Positions 5,056 through 12,280 of a stretch of DNA of 12,640 nt are shown piece by piece. The translations under genes were made by a program, and so were the position numbers. The stretch's first letter is position 1. Every line of letters starts with the position of its first letter. Origin of the DNA: Candidatus Zixiibacteriota bacterium. GTDB taxonomy: Bacteria > Zixibacteria > MSB-5A5 > JAUVRN01. The stretch covers positions 1 through 12,640 of the forward strand of contig JAUVRN010000021.1 in the NCBI GenBank assembly GCA_030597645.1, written 5' to 3'. The notes under the pieces were generated by a model. It was not told where the DNA came from. It ran no database searches and was given only the letters and a program-made list of their open reading frames with translations.

Positions 5056-6489
5056 TTGGCGGGAACGATGATGCACTATCTGGCGGGACGCTGGTCCAAG
5101 TCCGCCACGACCCTCGGGGTGCTCAACCCCTATGACGGGGGCACGGTCGGTGAGGTGTACCAGGCCTCGGCCCTGGACTTTCTGACCGCCATCGATGCGG
5201 CATACGCCGCGCGCAGGCCAATCGCCGATCTGCCGGCGCACGAACGCAGTCGCGTCCTGATGCACGTGGCGGCGGGGCTCGAGAACGACGCGGAGCAATT
5301 CGCCCGGATGATCACCTGGGAATCAGGAAGGGTCATTCGTGATACCCGCGCCGAGGTGAGCCGCGCGGTCTTCACGCTCCGCACGGCGGCCGAGGAGGCG
5401 CGACGCCTGGCGTCCGAGTTTTTCGACCTGGACTGGCTGCCCGGGACAGAGGGGCGCTACGCGCTGGTGCGGCGTGTCCCCGTCGGTGTGGTGGCCGGGA
5501 TCACGCCGTTCAATTTTCCGCTCAATCTGGTGGTTCACAAGATCGCGCCGGCTGTGGCAGCGGGATGCCCCATCGTGATCAAGCCGGCCTCCAAGACGCC
5601 CATCGTCGCCCTGATGCTCACCCGGCTGTTTGATGATGCCGGCATGCCCGGGGGAGCACTATCCGTGCTGCCGGCACCCGCGCATCAGACCGATCCGCTG
5701 ATCGAGGACGAGCGCGTCGCGCTGTTGACGTTCACCGGAAGTCCCGCGGTAGGCTGGGGCCTGCACAAACGGGCCGGGCGCAAACGCGTGGCGCTCGAAC
5801 TGGGTGGCAACGCCGGCTGCATCGTGCACGACGACGCGAACCTGGAGTGGGCCGCGGCGCGCGTGGTGACCGGCGCCTTTGCTCAGGCGGGCCAGTCGTG
5901 TATCTCTGTCCAGCGGGTCTTCATCCACGAATCGATCTACGATGACTTCGCCGGTCGACTGGTCGATCGTACGCGTGCGCTCCGCCTGGGTGATCCCACG
6001 GACGTGGCTACGGATGTGGGGCCCGTGGTCGACGACGAGGCCGCGGACCGTATCGGCGCATGGTTGGATCAGGCTACCGCGGCCGGAGCCGGGGTGCTGG
6101 TGGGAGGCGGTCGTGACGGGCGTATGTTCGAACCGACGATTCTTACAGACGTTCCCACCGATCTGAACATCTGTGCCCGCGAGGCTTTTGCCCCCGTGGT
6201 GCTGCTCGCGCGCTACGAGCGATTCGAGGACGCCGTCGCCCGCGTCGATGACTCGCGCTACGGGCTGCAGGCCGGCGTGTTTACACACGACATGCGCCGG
6301 GTGAAGATGGCGTTTCGGGGAATCGAGGTGGGCGGCCTGGTCGTCAACGACGTACCGACGTTTCGCGTCGATCACATGCCGTATGGCGGTACACGGGATT
6401 CGGGTACCGGCCGAGAAGGACCCCGCTACGCGATCGAGGAGATGACCGAGCGCAAACTGCTCCTGCTCAACCTCCACGCCGACGACTGA
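5056..6489 (+). CDS. NAD(P)-dependent aldehyde dehydrogenase (lactaldehyde/glyceraldehyde-3-P-like)
   Basis: This is a full-length ALDH superfamily member of 477 residues. The catalytic set is present: N153 in TPFNFPLN, E248 in LELGGN and nucleophile C282 in GQSCISVQR, plus the coenzyme motif KPASKTP and GSPAVG. GQxCISVxR is a motif I associate with the lactaldehyde/non-phosphorylating glyceraldehyde-3-phosphate group. I chose TTG 5056 because GAGGAGA at 5041-5047 is well spaced before it; ATG 5068 or 5071 is the alternative and would shorten the protein by 4 or 5 residues. It starts 3 bp after the dehydrogenase stop, so the two are cotranscribed. The pair could convert a 2-hydroxyaldehyde to a 2-hydroxyacid and then to a 2-oxoacid. 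The aldehyde substrate is inferred from context only. Confidence 0.85.
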   Translation: MAGTMMHYLAGRWSKSATTLGVLNPYDGGTVGEVYQASALDFLTAIDAAYAARRPIADLPAHERSRVLMHVAAGLENDAEQFARMITWESGRVIRDTRAEVSRAVFTLRTAAEEARRLASEFFDLDWLPGTEGRYALVRRVPVGVVAGITPFNFPLNLVVHKIAPAVAAGCPIVIKPASKTPIVALMLTRLFDDAGMPGGALSVLPAPAHQTDPLIEDERVALLTFTGSPAVGWGLHKRAGRKRVALELGGNAGCIVHDDANLEWAAARVVTGAFAQAGQSCISVQRVFIHESIYDDFAGRLVDRTRALRLGDPTDVATDVGPVVDDEAADRIGAWLDQATAAGAGVLVGGGRDGRMFEPTILTDVPTDLNICAREAFAPVVLLARYERFEDAVARVDDSRYGLQAGVFTHDMRRVKMAFRGIEVGGLVVNDVPTFRVDHMPYGGTRDSGTGREGPRYAIEEMTERKLLLLNLHADD

Positions 6490-6518
6490 CGGCCGGTCGT
6501 GTTGATCGCGGCCGGCCG
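6490..6518 (+). terminator. GC-rich hairpin after the aldehyde dehydrogenase gene
   Basis: CGGCCGG (6490-6496) and CCGGCCG (6512-6518) are perfect reverse complements around 15 nt, directly after the stop codon. There is no T tract, so this may only protect the 3' end or aid factor-dependent termination. The remaining bases to the next promoter show nothing else. Confidence 0.35.
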
Positions 6519-6614
6519 GATCGCCGAACCCATGAGTGCATAGTTACTGGACGCGTCCCTGGAGACTCACGTCCCGACCTCACCGTCTTCTGAGTCAGGA
6601 CACCAGGTTCCGGC

Positions 6615-6643
6615 TTGACGCTGTAGGGACGCGCCCGTATCGT
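6615..6643 (+). promoter_or_regulatory. Sigma-70-type promoter of the channel/repair gene cluster
   Basis: TTGACG (6615-6620), a 17-bp spacer and TATCGT (6638-6643) match the promoter at 2075-2103 in box sequence, spacing and flanks (GCTTGACGCT and CGTATCGT). The predicted start near 6650 leaves only about 4 nt before ATG 6654. The GTG at 6642, a longer possible gene start, lies inside the -10 box and is therefore rejected. Confidence 0.62.
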
Positions 6644-6653
6644 GGCGCGGAGT

Positions 6654-7670
6654 ATGGCCGATGGCGCAATCCACGCGAGTGTCCGGCTGCGCTACGCGCT
6701 GGGCACCTTTGTCGCAGTAGCTCTCATCGGAACGGTCGGGTACGAGCTGATCGAGGGTTGGAGCTTTGTCGAGTCCCTGTACATGACCCTGATCACGATT
6801 ACCACCGTCGGGTTCAGCGAAGTGCATCAGCTCTCCTCGTCCGGTCGCATATACACCATGTTTCTCCTGATGGGTGGTGTGGGGGCGGCGCCGTACACGG
6901 CGTTTACGGCCGTGGAGTTGCTCGTGGACAGGGAGATGCGCTGGGTTCTGAAGGGAAACCGAATGGAGAACCGTGTCAAACGACTTCGCAATCACGTCAT
7001 CCTGTGCGGGCATGGCCGCGTAGGTCGGTTCATCGCGGACGAGTTTCGGCGGCGCAAGGTCTCGTTCGTCGTGGTGGAACGCGAGCGGGATGCGGTGGCG
7101 GGGCTGGAAGCCGTGCCGGTGGTGGTAGGAGACGCCACCGAAGATGGCCCACTCCGGGACGCCGGGATCGAACGTGCCCGCCGCCTCGTGTGTGCGCTGG
7201 CCTCGGGCGCGGACAACGCATTCATCGCGCTCACGGCACGTCAGCTCAAGCCGGACATCATGATCACCGCCCGAGCGGATACACACGGCATGGAGCAGAA
7301 GCTCGTGCGTGCGGGCGCCGATCGGGTCGTGTCTCCGTACAAGACCGGCGCGCTGAGAATGGCGGTCACGACCCTGCAACCCAACGTCATCGACTTCATG
7401 AACATCGTGGCCGAGGGGGATTCATCCGAGCTCCGCCTCGAGGACGTCCGCCTGTCCGAGTCGTCGGTGTTCGTGGGGAAGAGCCTCCGGGAGGTAGAGT
7501 TTCGGCAGCGCTTCGGACTGATGGTGGTGGGGATCAAGCGTGAAGGCACGGATACGGTGTTCAATCCCGAATCGACCGAGGCGCTCCGGGCCGGCGACAT
7601 CCTCATCCTGATCGGCCCCGCGGACAAGCTGGAGGCCTGCGCGGCCCGCGCGGCAGGCGAGTCGGCCTGA
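6654..7670 (+). CDS. Two-TM potassium channel with cytosolic RCK (TrkA-N/TrkA-C) domains
   Basis: The 338 residues give an MthK-like layout: TM1 about 13-31, a pore helix and filter T51-V-G-F-S-E56, TM2 about 66-88, an RCK-N Rossmann domain from about 114 (VILCGHGRVGRF, GxGxxG, acidic ERE at the end of strand 2, suited to NAD(H)) and an RCK-C domain about 255-335. It should be an inner-membrane K+-type channel gated by ligand binding to the RCK ring. The filter has serine where TVGYGD/TVGFGD channels have the second glycine, which could alter selectivity. I recall TVGFSE-type filters in other bacterial members, so it need not be broken. ATG 6654 was chosen because the upstream GTG 6642 sits in the promoter. 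It is the first gene of a six-gene cluster; the next starts 1 bp after its stop. Confidence 0.85.
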   Translation: MADGAIHASVRLRYALGTFVAVALIGTVGYELIEGWSFVESLYMTLITITTVGFSEVHQLSSSGRIYTMFLLMGGVGAAPYTAFTAVELLVDREMRWVLKGNRMENRVKRLRNHVILCGHGRVGRFIADEFRRRKVSFVVVERERDAVAGLEAVPVVVGDATEDGPLRDAGIERARRLVCALASGADNAFIALTARQLKPDIMITARADTHGMEQKLVRAGADRVVSPYKTGALRMAVTTLQPNVIDFMNIVAEGDSSELRLEDVRLSESSVFVGKSLREVEFRQRFGLMVVGIKREGTDTVFNPESTEALRAGDILILIGPADKLEACAARAAGESA

Positions 7671-7671
7671 C

Positions 7672-7965
7672 ATGGCCCTCATATTCGTGGCCCTCGGCGC
7701 GATCCTGCTCTGGTTTCTCCTCGTGCCGTTTCTCAAGCCGTCACCTACGGCCGCGCTACAGGACATCGATCCGCGCGTCACGTGCGCGATCTGCGACGAA
7801 CTGCGCGAAGAGGACGCCGTGATCGAACAGGAGTTCGGCACCGGGCGAATCCACTACCTGTGTGGCTATTGTATTCGCGCCATGGCGGACGACTATGTCG
7901 CGGCACACGGACCACTCCCCCACGCGTCCGTTGCTCCGGTGGCCGACCGCGCAACCGATGGATAA
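7672..7965 (+). CDS. Small membrane-anchored protein with two CxxC motifs
   Basis: The 97-residue protein has one hydrophobic segment (about 3-20) followed by a soluble part with C38-A-I-C41 and C64-G-Y-C67. Those four cysteines are spaced like a zinc ribbon or treble-clef metal site. I do not recognise a named family and assign no function. Its ATG lies 1 bp after the channel stop and its last 8 bases overlap the next gene (ATGGATAA), so expression is probably coupled to both. The soluble part most likely faces the cytoplasm or periplasm depending on anchor orientation, which the sequence does not settle. Confidence 0.75.
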   Translation: MALIFVALGAILLWFLLVPFLKPSPTAALQDIDPRVTCAICDELREEDAVIEQEFGTGRIHYLCGYCIRAMADDYVAAHGPLPHASVAPVADRATDG

Positions 7966-9622
7966 CCATCAGGCGGCCCGGAGGCTGGCGCTGCTCGGCG
8001 ACCTGATCGAACTGGTCGAGTCTCAGCCGTTCAAGTCCCGCGCCTATCACAATGCCTCCCGGTCGCTCAAGGGGCTGGCCGACCCGTACACCGATCTGCT
8101 GAGTCGGGGCACACTGTCCGAGTTGCCCGGCTTCGGGCGCGCCGTGCTCAGCAAGCTGCAGGAGCTCGAACAGACGGGCCGGCTTCTGGAGCTCGACGAA
8201 CTCAAATCGAAGATTCCCCCGGGCGTTCTCATCATGCGGCGTGTTTCCGGTCTGGGGGCCAAGAAGCTGCGCGCGCTGTACCAGGATCACGGGATCGACT
8301 CGTTGGACGCACTGGAACAGGCAGCGCGTGACGGCTCACTGGCCGACCTGCCCGGCTTCGGCGCCAAATCGGCCCTGCGGATAGAGGACGGGATCACGCA
8401 GGTCAGGAGTTTCTTCGGCAGGATACGGTTGCCGGAGGCCAGACGCCTCGCCGTAGAGGTGCAGTCGGTGCTGGCGGCGGCCCACGCCGATGCCACCATC
8501 CTGACCGCCGGGGACGTGCGCCGGCACATGGAAACGGTCTCGACCCTCAACTGGGTCGTCACCGGCCGGCCTGCAGCCGGCACAACCGACCTGTTGGTGC
8601 AGCAGGTTTCGGACTGCGATGCGGCCACAGAGGACGGCGACGGCACGCTCAGGCTGCGGTTCCAGGACGGTGTTACCGGCACGATTCGTTTCGTACACCC
8701 GGGTCGCGACGGCTGGGCGTGGCTGGAGGCCACCGGTCCCGAAGGGTACGTGCAGCACGTCGCATCCTGCACCGCCCTGCGCGACGGCGACGAGGCGTCC
8801 ATTCTCCGTGACGCGGGACTGCCTGAACTACCTGCGGAGTGTCGTGACGTCCCGTCGTTCTGGACCGACGGCGTGCCGGACGAACTGGTCGAGTGGCGCC
8901 ACCTGCGTGGTGTGCTGCACTGTCACACCGACTACTCGGACGGTCTGGCCACGTTGAAGGAGATGGCCGAAGCGGCCCGTATCCGGGGACTGGAATACAT
9001 CGGTATCTGCGATCACAGCCAGACGGCCGCGTATGCGGGAGGGCTCAAGCCGGACCGCGTTCGCAAACAGCGCCTTGAGATCGACCGGCTCAACGAAGAG
9101 TACGGCGGTGAGTTTCGCATCTTCAGGGGCATCGAGTCGGACATCCTGGCTGACGGCTCGCTCGACTACGACGAGGAGACACTGGCGTCGTTCGACTTCA
9201 TCATCGCATCGATCCACAGCGGGCTCGACATGTTGGTGGACGAAGCGACCGACCGGATTTGCAGGGCGCTGGCCCATCCGTACACCACCATGCTCGGACA
9301 CGCCACCGGGCGACTGCTGCTGCAGAGATGGGGCTACGAACTCTGCTGGGAGCGCGTCATCGACACCGCCCGCCAGCACGGCGTGGTCATCGAACTCAAC
9401 GCCAATCCCCGGCGTCTCGACGTAGACTGGCGCCATCTGAGAGATCTGTACGCGGCCGGCATGAAGACCGCGATCAACCCCGATGCACACGTACCGGACG
9501 GTATCGACGACATGCGCTACGGCGTCGACATCGCGCGCAAGGCCGGCACTACACCGGAGCGCGTGCTCAACACCATGGAAACGGATGACCTTGCCCGCTA
9601 CTTCCAAGAACGCAAACCGTAG
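7958..9622 (+). CDS. polX: PolX/PHP-family protein with degenerate polymerase site
   Basis: The 554 residues match bacterial PolX in layout: an N-terminal 8-kDa-like domain (QPFKSRAYHNASRSL), helix-hairpin-helix motifs (LPGFGRAVLSKL, VSGLGAKKLRAL, LPGFGAKSALRI), a nucleotidyltransferase region (about 155-300) and a C-terminal PHP domain. The PHP metal ligands are all visible: H321, H323, D352-H353, E393, H420, H448, D509 and H511. PHP domains of PolX have Mn-dependent 3'-5' exonuclease and AP-endonuclease activity. In the polymerase region the usual GD-x-D pair aligns with T196-L-N198, and the third catalytic aspartate (V-D-L-R) with G-T242-I-R. All three carboxylates thus seem absent, and DNA synthesis is unlikely. 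ATG 7958 overlaps the upstream stop; a longer frame upstream lies over the small membrane gene. nth follows 1 bp later, which fits a base-excision-repair role. Confidence 0.85.
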   Translation: MDNHQAARRLALLGDLIELVESQPFKSRAYHNASRSLKGLADPYTDLLSRGTLSELPGFGRAVLSKLQELEQTGRLLELDELKSKIPPGVLIMRRVSGLGAKKLRALYQDHGIDSLDALEQAARDGSLADLPGFGAKSALRIEDGITQVRSFFGRIRLPEARRLAVEVQSVLAAAHADATILTAGDVRRHMETVSTLNWVVTGRPAAGTTDLLVQQVSDCDAATEDGDGTLRLRFQDGVTGTIRFVHPGRDGWAWLEATGPEGYVQHVASCTALRDGDEASILRDAGLPELPAECRDVPSFWTDGVPDELVEWRHLRGVLHCHTDYSDGLATLKEMAEAARIRGLEYIGICDHSQTAAYAGGLKPDRVRKQRLEIDRLNEEYGGEFRIFRGIESDILADGSLDYDEETLASFDFIIASIHSGLDMLVDEATDRICRALAHPYTTMLGHATGRLLLQRWGYELCWERVIDTARQHGVVIELNANPRRLDVDWRHLRDLYAAGMKTAINPDAHVPDGIDDMRYGVDIARKAGTTPERVLNTMETDDLARYFQERKP

Positions 9623-9623
9623 G

Positions 9624-10319
9624 ATGTCCCGTCCAGGCGGTACCGAGACGGTGCCGGCCCGCAAACGGAGGGTGCTCAGGATTATCGAGGTTCTGCGGAG
9701 ACTGTTTCCGGACGCGCACACGGCGTTGGATCACCAGGACCCCTACGAACTGCTCGTCGCCACCATCCTCTCGGCGCAGTGCACGGATGTGCGGGTCAAC
9801 ATGGTCACTCCGGCTGTGTTCAGAAAATACCCCGATCCGTCCAGCCTGGCCCGCGCCCGGCAAGCGACCCTGGAACGAATCATCCAGTCCACCGGTTTTT
9901 TCCGCAACAAGACCAGGAACCTCATTGGCTGTGCCCGGGGCATCGTATCCGAGCATGGCGGCCAGGTACCCGACTCCATGGAGGCCCTCACGTCGCTGGA
10001 CGGCGTCGGGCGCAAGACCGCCAACGTGGTCCTGGGCAACGCGTTCGGCAAGAACGAAGGCATCGTCGTGGACACGCATGTCAATCGCATCAGCAATCTT
10101 CTCGGTCTCACGTCGCACAAGGATCCCATCAAGGTGGAGCAGGACCTGATGGAGGTCGTGCCGCACAAGGACTGGACCGATTTCTCTCACCTGTTCATAT
10201 GGCACGGGCGCGCCACGTGTATCGCCCGACGGCCACGCTGTGCCGAATGCGCATTGTACGACTACTGTCCGGGCCGCCAGCGTCCTGACTCAGGACACCA
10301 GAATCCGAAGGGCGACTGA
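9624..10319 (+). CDS. nth: Endonuclease III (DNA glycosylase/AP lyase)
   Basis: Endonuclease III removes oxidised pyrimidines and nicks abasic sites in base excision repair. The 231-residue protein has the HhH motif LDGVGRKTANVVL with catalytic K131, the general D150 in VVDTHVNR, and the C-terminal [4Fe-4S] loop C199-x6-C206-x2-C209-x5-C215. Length and motif order are normal, with a one-residue insertion between K131 and D150 compared with E. coli (K120, D138). The N-terminal dozen residues are a short non-conserved extension. It lies 1 bp after the PolX/PHP stop, without a clear ribosome site of its own, so translation is probably coupled. Confidence 0.95.
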   Translation: MSRPGGTETVPARKRRVLRIIEVLRRLFPDAHTALDHQDPYELLVATILSAQCTDVRVNMVTPAVFRKYPDPSSLARARQATLERIIQSTGFFRNKTRNLIGCARGIVSEHGGQVPDSMEALTSLDGVGRKTANVVLGNAFGKNEGIVVDTHVNRISNLLGLTSHKDPIKVEQDLMEVVPHKDWTDFSHLFIWHGRATCIARRPRCAECALYDYCPGRQRPDSGHQNPKGD

Positions 10320-10334
10320 GTGGAGGGTGTATCC

Positions 10335-10790
10335 ATGCCTGTTTTCGGCAAGGAAGAGCACGACCGGGACCTGGCGGCGAAAGCGGCGGCCACGCAGCCG
10401 GCCGATCTGGCTCCATTCGAACTGCCCGAGCGTTTCGACGACGAGGACCGGGTGGGGTTCGCGCGGGGCGTCACCGCGTTTCGTCAGGGAGACTTCTATC
10501 TCGCCCACGATCTCTGGGAAGAGGTGTGGCGCGGCTACCGGCTGCGAGACCGGCTGTTCCTGCAGGCGTTCATTCACGTGGCCGTCGGCAGTTACCATGC
10601 CGAGTGCGACAACCCGGTGGGGGCCAGGAGCCAGTTCACCAAGGCCATCGCCAAGCTGACTCCCTTCGCACCCCACCACTGGGGCATGGGTGTGTTCGAA
10701 TGGATCGAGCTCGTGGCCGCGGCTCGCGACCAGCAGACGGGCACGCCCGAAATGAACGACCTGCTCCGGGCGTTGCGGGAAGCACTGTAG
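10335..10790 (+). CDS. DUF309-family protein
   Basis: The 151-residue protein carries the DUF309 signature F-x2-G-D/E-F-x2-AH-x-L-W-E-x-x-W (GDFYLAHDLWEEVW, 52-65), then LQAFIHVAVGSYHAE (76-90) and the small-residue GA turn. The family is a helical bundle with no established biochemical role that I know of. GGAGG at 10322-10326 lies 8 bp before ATG 10335, which decides this start over the in-frame GTG 10320 that abuts the nth stop. It sits between nth and the HD gene in the same tight cluster. The N-terminal 35 residues are charged and probably flexible. Confidence 0.82.
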   Translation: MPVFGKEEHDRDLAAKAAATQPADLAPFELPERFDDEDRVGFARGVTAFRQGDFYLAHDLWEEVWRGYRLRDRLFLQAFIHVAVGSYHAECDNPVGARSQFTKAIAKLTPFAPHHWGMGVFEWIELVAAARDQQTGTPEMNDLLRALREAL

Positions 10791-10792
10791 TC

Positions 10793-11359
10793 ATGGTGAC
10801 GATGTCGTGTACACGCGACCAGACCTGGGCGCTGCTCTGTGAGCACACAGAATCAGACAGTCTGCGCAAGCACGGGCTGGCCGTGGAAGCGGCCATGCGT
10901 TACTACGCCCGGCACTTCGGTGAGGACCCGGAGCACTGGGGACGGATCGGCCTCATCCACGACTTCGACTACGAGAAGTATCCGACCGAAGAGGAACACC
11001 CGTACAAGGGTGCCCAGATACTCCGGGCCGCCGGCTGGCCGGAAGATGACATCCGCTGCATTATGAGCCACGCGGATTACACCGGTGTGCCGCGGGAAAC
11101 GCGCATGGCCCGGGCGCTCTTTGCCGTGGACGAACTGTGCGGTCTCCTCACAGCGGTCGCGCTGGTCCGTCCCTCTCGAAAAGTGGCGGACGTTCAAATC
11201 AAGTCCGTGAAGAAGAAAATGAAGCAAAGGGCGTTTGCCGCCCAGGTCAGCAGGGACGATATCCGCGCCGGGGCCGAGTCGCTCGGCATGGAACTGGATG
11301 AGCACATTGGGCACGTGCTCACCGCGTTGCAACAAGCCGCCGATGACCTGGGGCTCTAG
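10793..11359 (+). CDS. HD-domain phosphohydrolase
   Basis: The 188-residue protein has the HD metal-site pattern H27, H56-D57 (LIHDFDYEKYP), H69, H93 (MSHADYTGVP) and D113 (AVDELCG), typical of stand-alone HDIG-type metal-dependent phosphohydrolases. The substrate is unknown; relatives act on nucleotides or other phosphate esters. It starts 2 bp after the DUF309 stop. ATG 10793 and ATG 10802 are both possible since neither has a strong ribosome site. It is the last gene of the cluster and converges on the minus-strand alkyltransferase gene with only 11 bp between stop codons and no visible terminator. Confidence 0.8.
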   Translation: MVTMSCTRDQTWALLCEHTESDSLRKHGLAVEAAMRYYARHFGEDPEHWGRIGLIHDFDYEKYPTEEEHPYKGAQILRAAGWPEDDIRCIMSHADYTGVPRETRMARALFAVDELCGLLTAVALVRPSRKVADVQIKSVKKKMKQRAFAAQVSRDDIRAGAESLGMELDEHIGHVLTALQQAADDLGL

Positions 11360-11370
11360 TGCCTGGCCGC

Positions 11371-12159
11371 CTACTGGGCGAACAGATCGCCACCGCCCGT
11401 TTCTATACCCTCCACGGCCAGCAGCTTGCGCTTGTATTCGAGTCCGCCGGTAAAGCCCCCCAGTCCGCCGCCTGTGGCCACCACGCGGTGACAGGGCACG
11501 ACGATCGGCACCGGGTTTCGCCCGAGGGCGTTGCCCACGGCACGCACGGCGCGGGGTCGCCGAATGCGGTTGGCGATCTCCTGATACGTGCGCAGGTGAC
11601 CGTACTCGACCCGGGTGGTCTCTTCCAGGACGCGTCGGGTAAAGTCACTGGCAAACCGCAGATCGACCGGCAGGTCGAAGCGCTCACGTTTGCCGCCGAA
11701 GTACTCGCGTAGCTGGCGAAAGGTTTCCTGGAGCGCGGTCCTGGTCCGGCTGACCGTAAAGTCGGCCTCGGCCCACTGTTCCAGGTATTCCTCCTCCGCA
11801 TCCGGACGGAACGAAACAAAGCAGAGCCCACGGTCGGTGGCCGCCGCCAGGATGCTCCCGAAGCGATCGAAGGTCGCGGTATTGTAGTAGAGCTGTTGTT
11901 CGGGTAGCTGCGCCAGTACCGCCTGGATGAGTTTTTCCGCCGGTGCCACATCGCGCCGTCTGGGCCTGCGGCTGAACATGCGCTCCAGGGCCAGGCCCGC
12001 GGATCGAAACGCCCCGAGCCGCAGCCTGCACTCAGGGCACTGGCGTGTGTGCCGCTCCAGGTCCTGGCCGTCCTTGCGATCGAGTTCGCCCATGACATAG
12101 GCGACGAACCGATCATCCGGTCGGCAGGGACCGGATTTGAGTCGTATGGATCTCTTCAT
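11371..12159 (-). CDS. ogt: Anti-sigma-type zinc finger fused to O6-alkylguanine-DNA alkyltransferase
   Basis: The 262-residue protein has two parts. Residues about 15-60 form a zf-HC2-like zinc finger (DDRFVAYVMGELD, H37-xxx-C41-xx-C44) of the kind usually found at the start of anti-sigma factors. After a basic linker (about 62-72), residues about 88-255 are a methylated-DNA-protein cysteine methyltransferase, with a ribonuclease-like subdomain and then the DNA-binding/catalytic part (RTYQEIA, N215, P-C223-H-R-V, E250). C223 takes the alkyl group from O6-alkylguanine in a suicide reaction. The zinc-finger fusion is unusual and may tie the enzyme to a sigma factor or other partner. No sigma gene is visible next to it. 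ATG 12159 is preceded by only a weak ribosome site, but a good promoter lies about 45 bp upstream. It is convergent with the HD gene and divergent from the GWxTD gene. Confidence 0.88.
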   Translation of the reverse strand: MKRSIRLKSGPCRPDDRFVAYVMGELDRKDGQDLERHTRQCPECRLRLGAFRSAGLALERMFSRRPRRRDVAPAEKLIQAVLAQLPEQQLYYNTATFDRFGSILAAATDRGLCFVSFRPDAEEEYLEQWAEADFTVSRTRTALQETFRQLREYFGGKRERFDLPVDLRFASDFTRRVLEETTRVEYGHLRTYQEIANRIRRPRAVRAVGNALGRNPVPIVVPCHRVVATGGGLGGFTGGLEYKRKLLAVEGIETGGGDLFAQ

Positions 12160-12204
12160 ATAGACGCAATCCGAAGTTGTGGGAACGGGGTTCGTTTCGC
12201 ATTC

Positions 12205-12233
12205 ATGATAGAGCCCGGCGGGTCTCTGTGCAA
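12205..12233 (-). promoter_or_regulatory. Sigma-70-type promoter of the alkyltransferase fusion gene
   Basis: On the minus strand TTGCAC (12233-12228) and TATCAT (12210-12205) are separated by exactly 17 bp. A start near 12198 gives a leader of about 40 nt before the ATG at 12159. Box matches are 4 of 6 and 5 of 6. Confidence 0.55.
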
Positions 12234-12262
12234 AGGTCGAAACGCCTGCGGTCCGCCGTACG

Positions 12263-12268
12263 TATACT
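12263..12268 (+). promoter_or_regulatory. Possible -10 box for the GWxTD gene
   Basis: TATACT at 12263-12268 is a good -10 match and would place the start about 6 nt before ATG 12281, again a very short leader. I find no convincing -35 box at the right distance (GTCGAA at 12236 is 21 bp away), so the call is weak. Confidence 0.3.
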
Positions 12269-12280
12269 TATCCTGAGCGT

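Noticed and set aside
3247..5298. Long minus-strand open frames opposite the dehydrogenase gene (3247-4107, 4276-5298)
   Set aside because: They are antisense shadows expected from high-GC codon usage; the plus strand encodes clear FAD and Fe-S domains throughout.
5659..6477. Minus-strand open frame of 272 codons opposite the aldehyde dehydrogenase
   Set aside because: It is an antisense shadow of a gene with all catalytic residues intact.
6595..6606. TCAGGACACCAG repeated at 10290-10301
   Set aside because: A shared 12-mer is expected by chance a few times in a window of this size, and one copy is coding sequence near the end of nth.
6642..6653. GTG 6642 as start of the K+ channel gene
   Set aside because: It lies in the -10 box of the promoter, and the four added residues are not needed for the fold.
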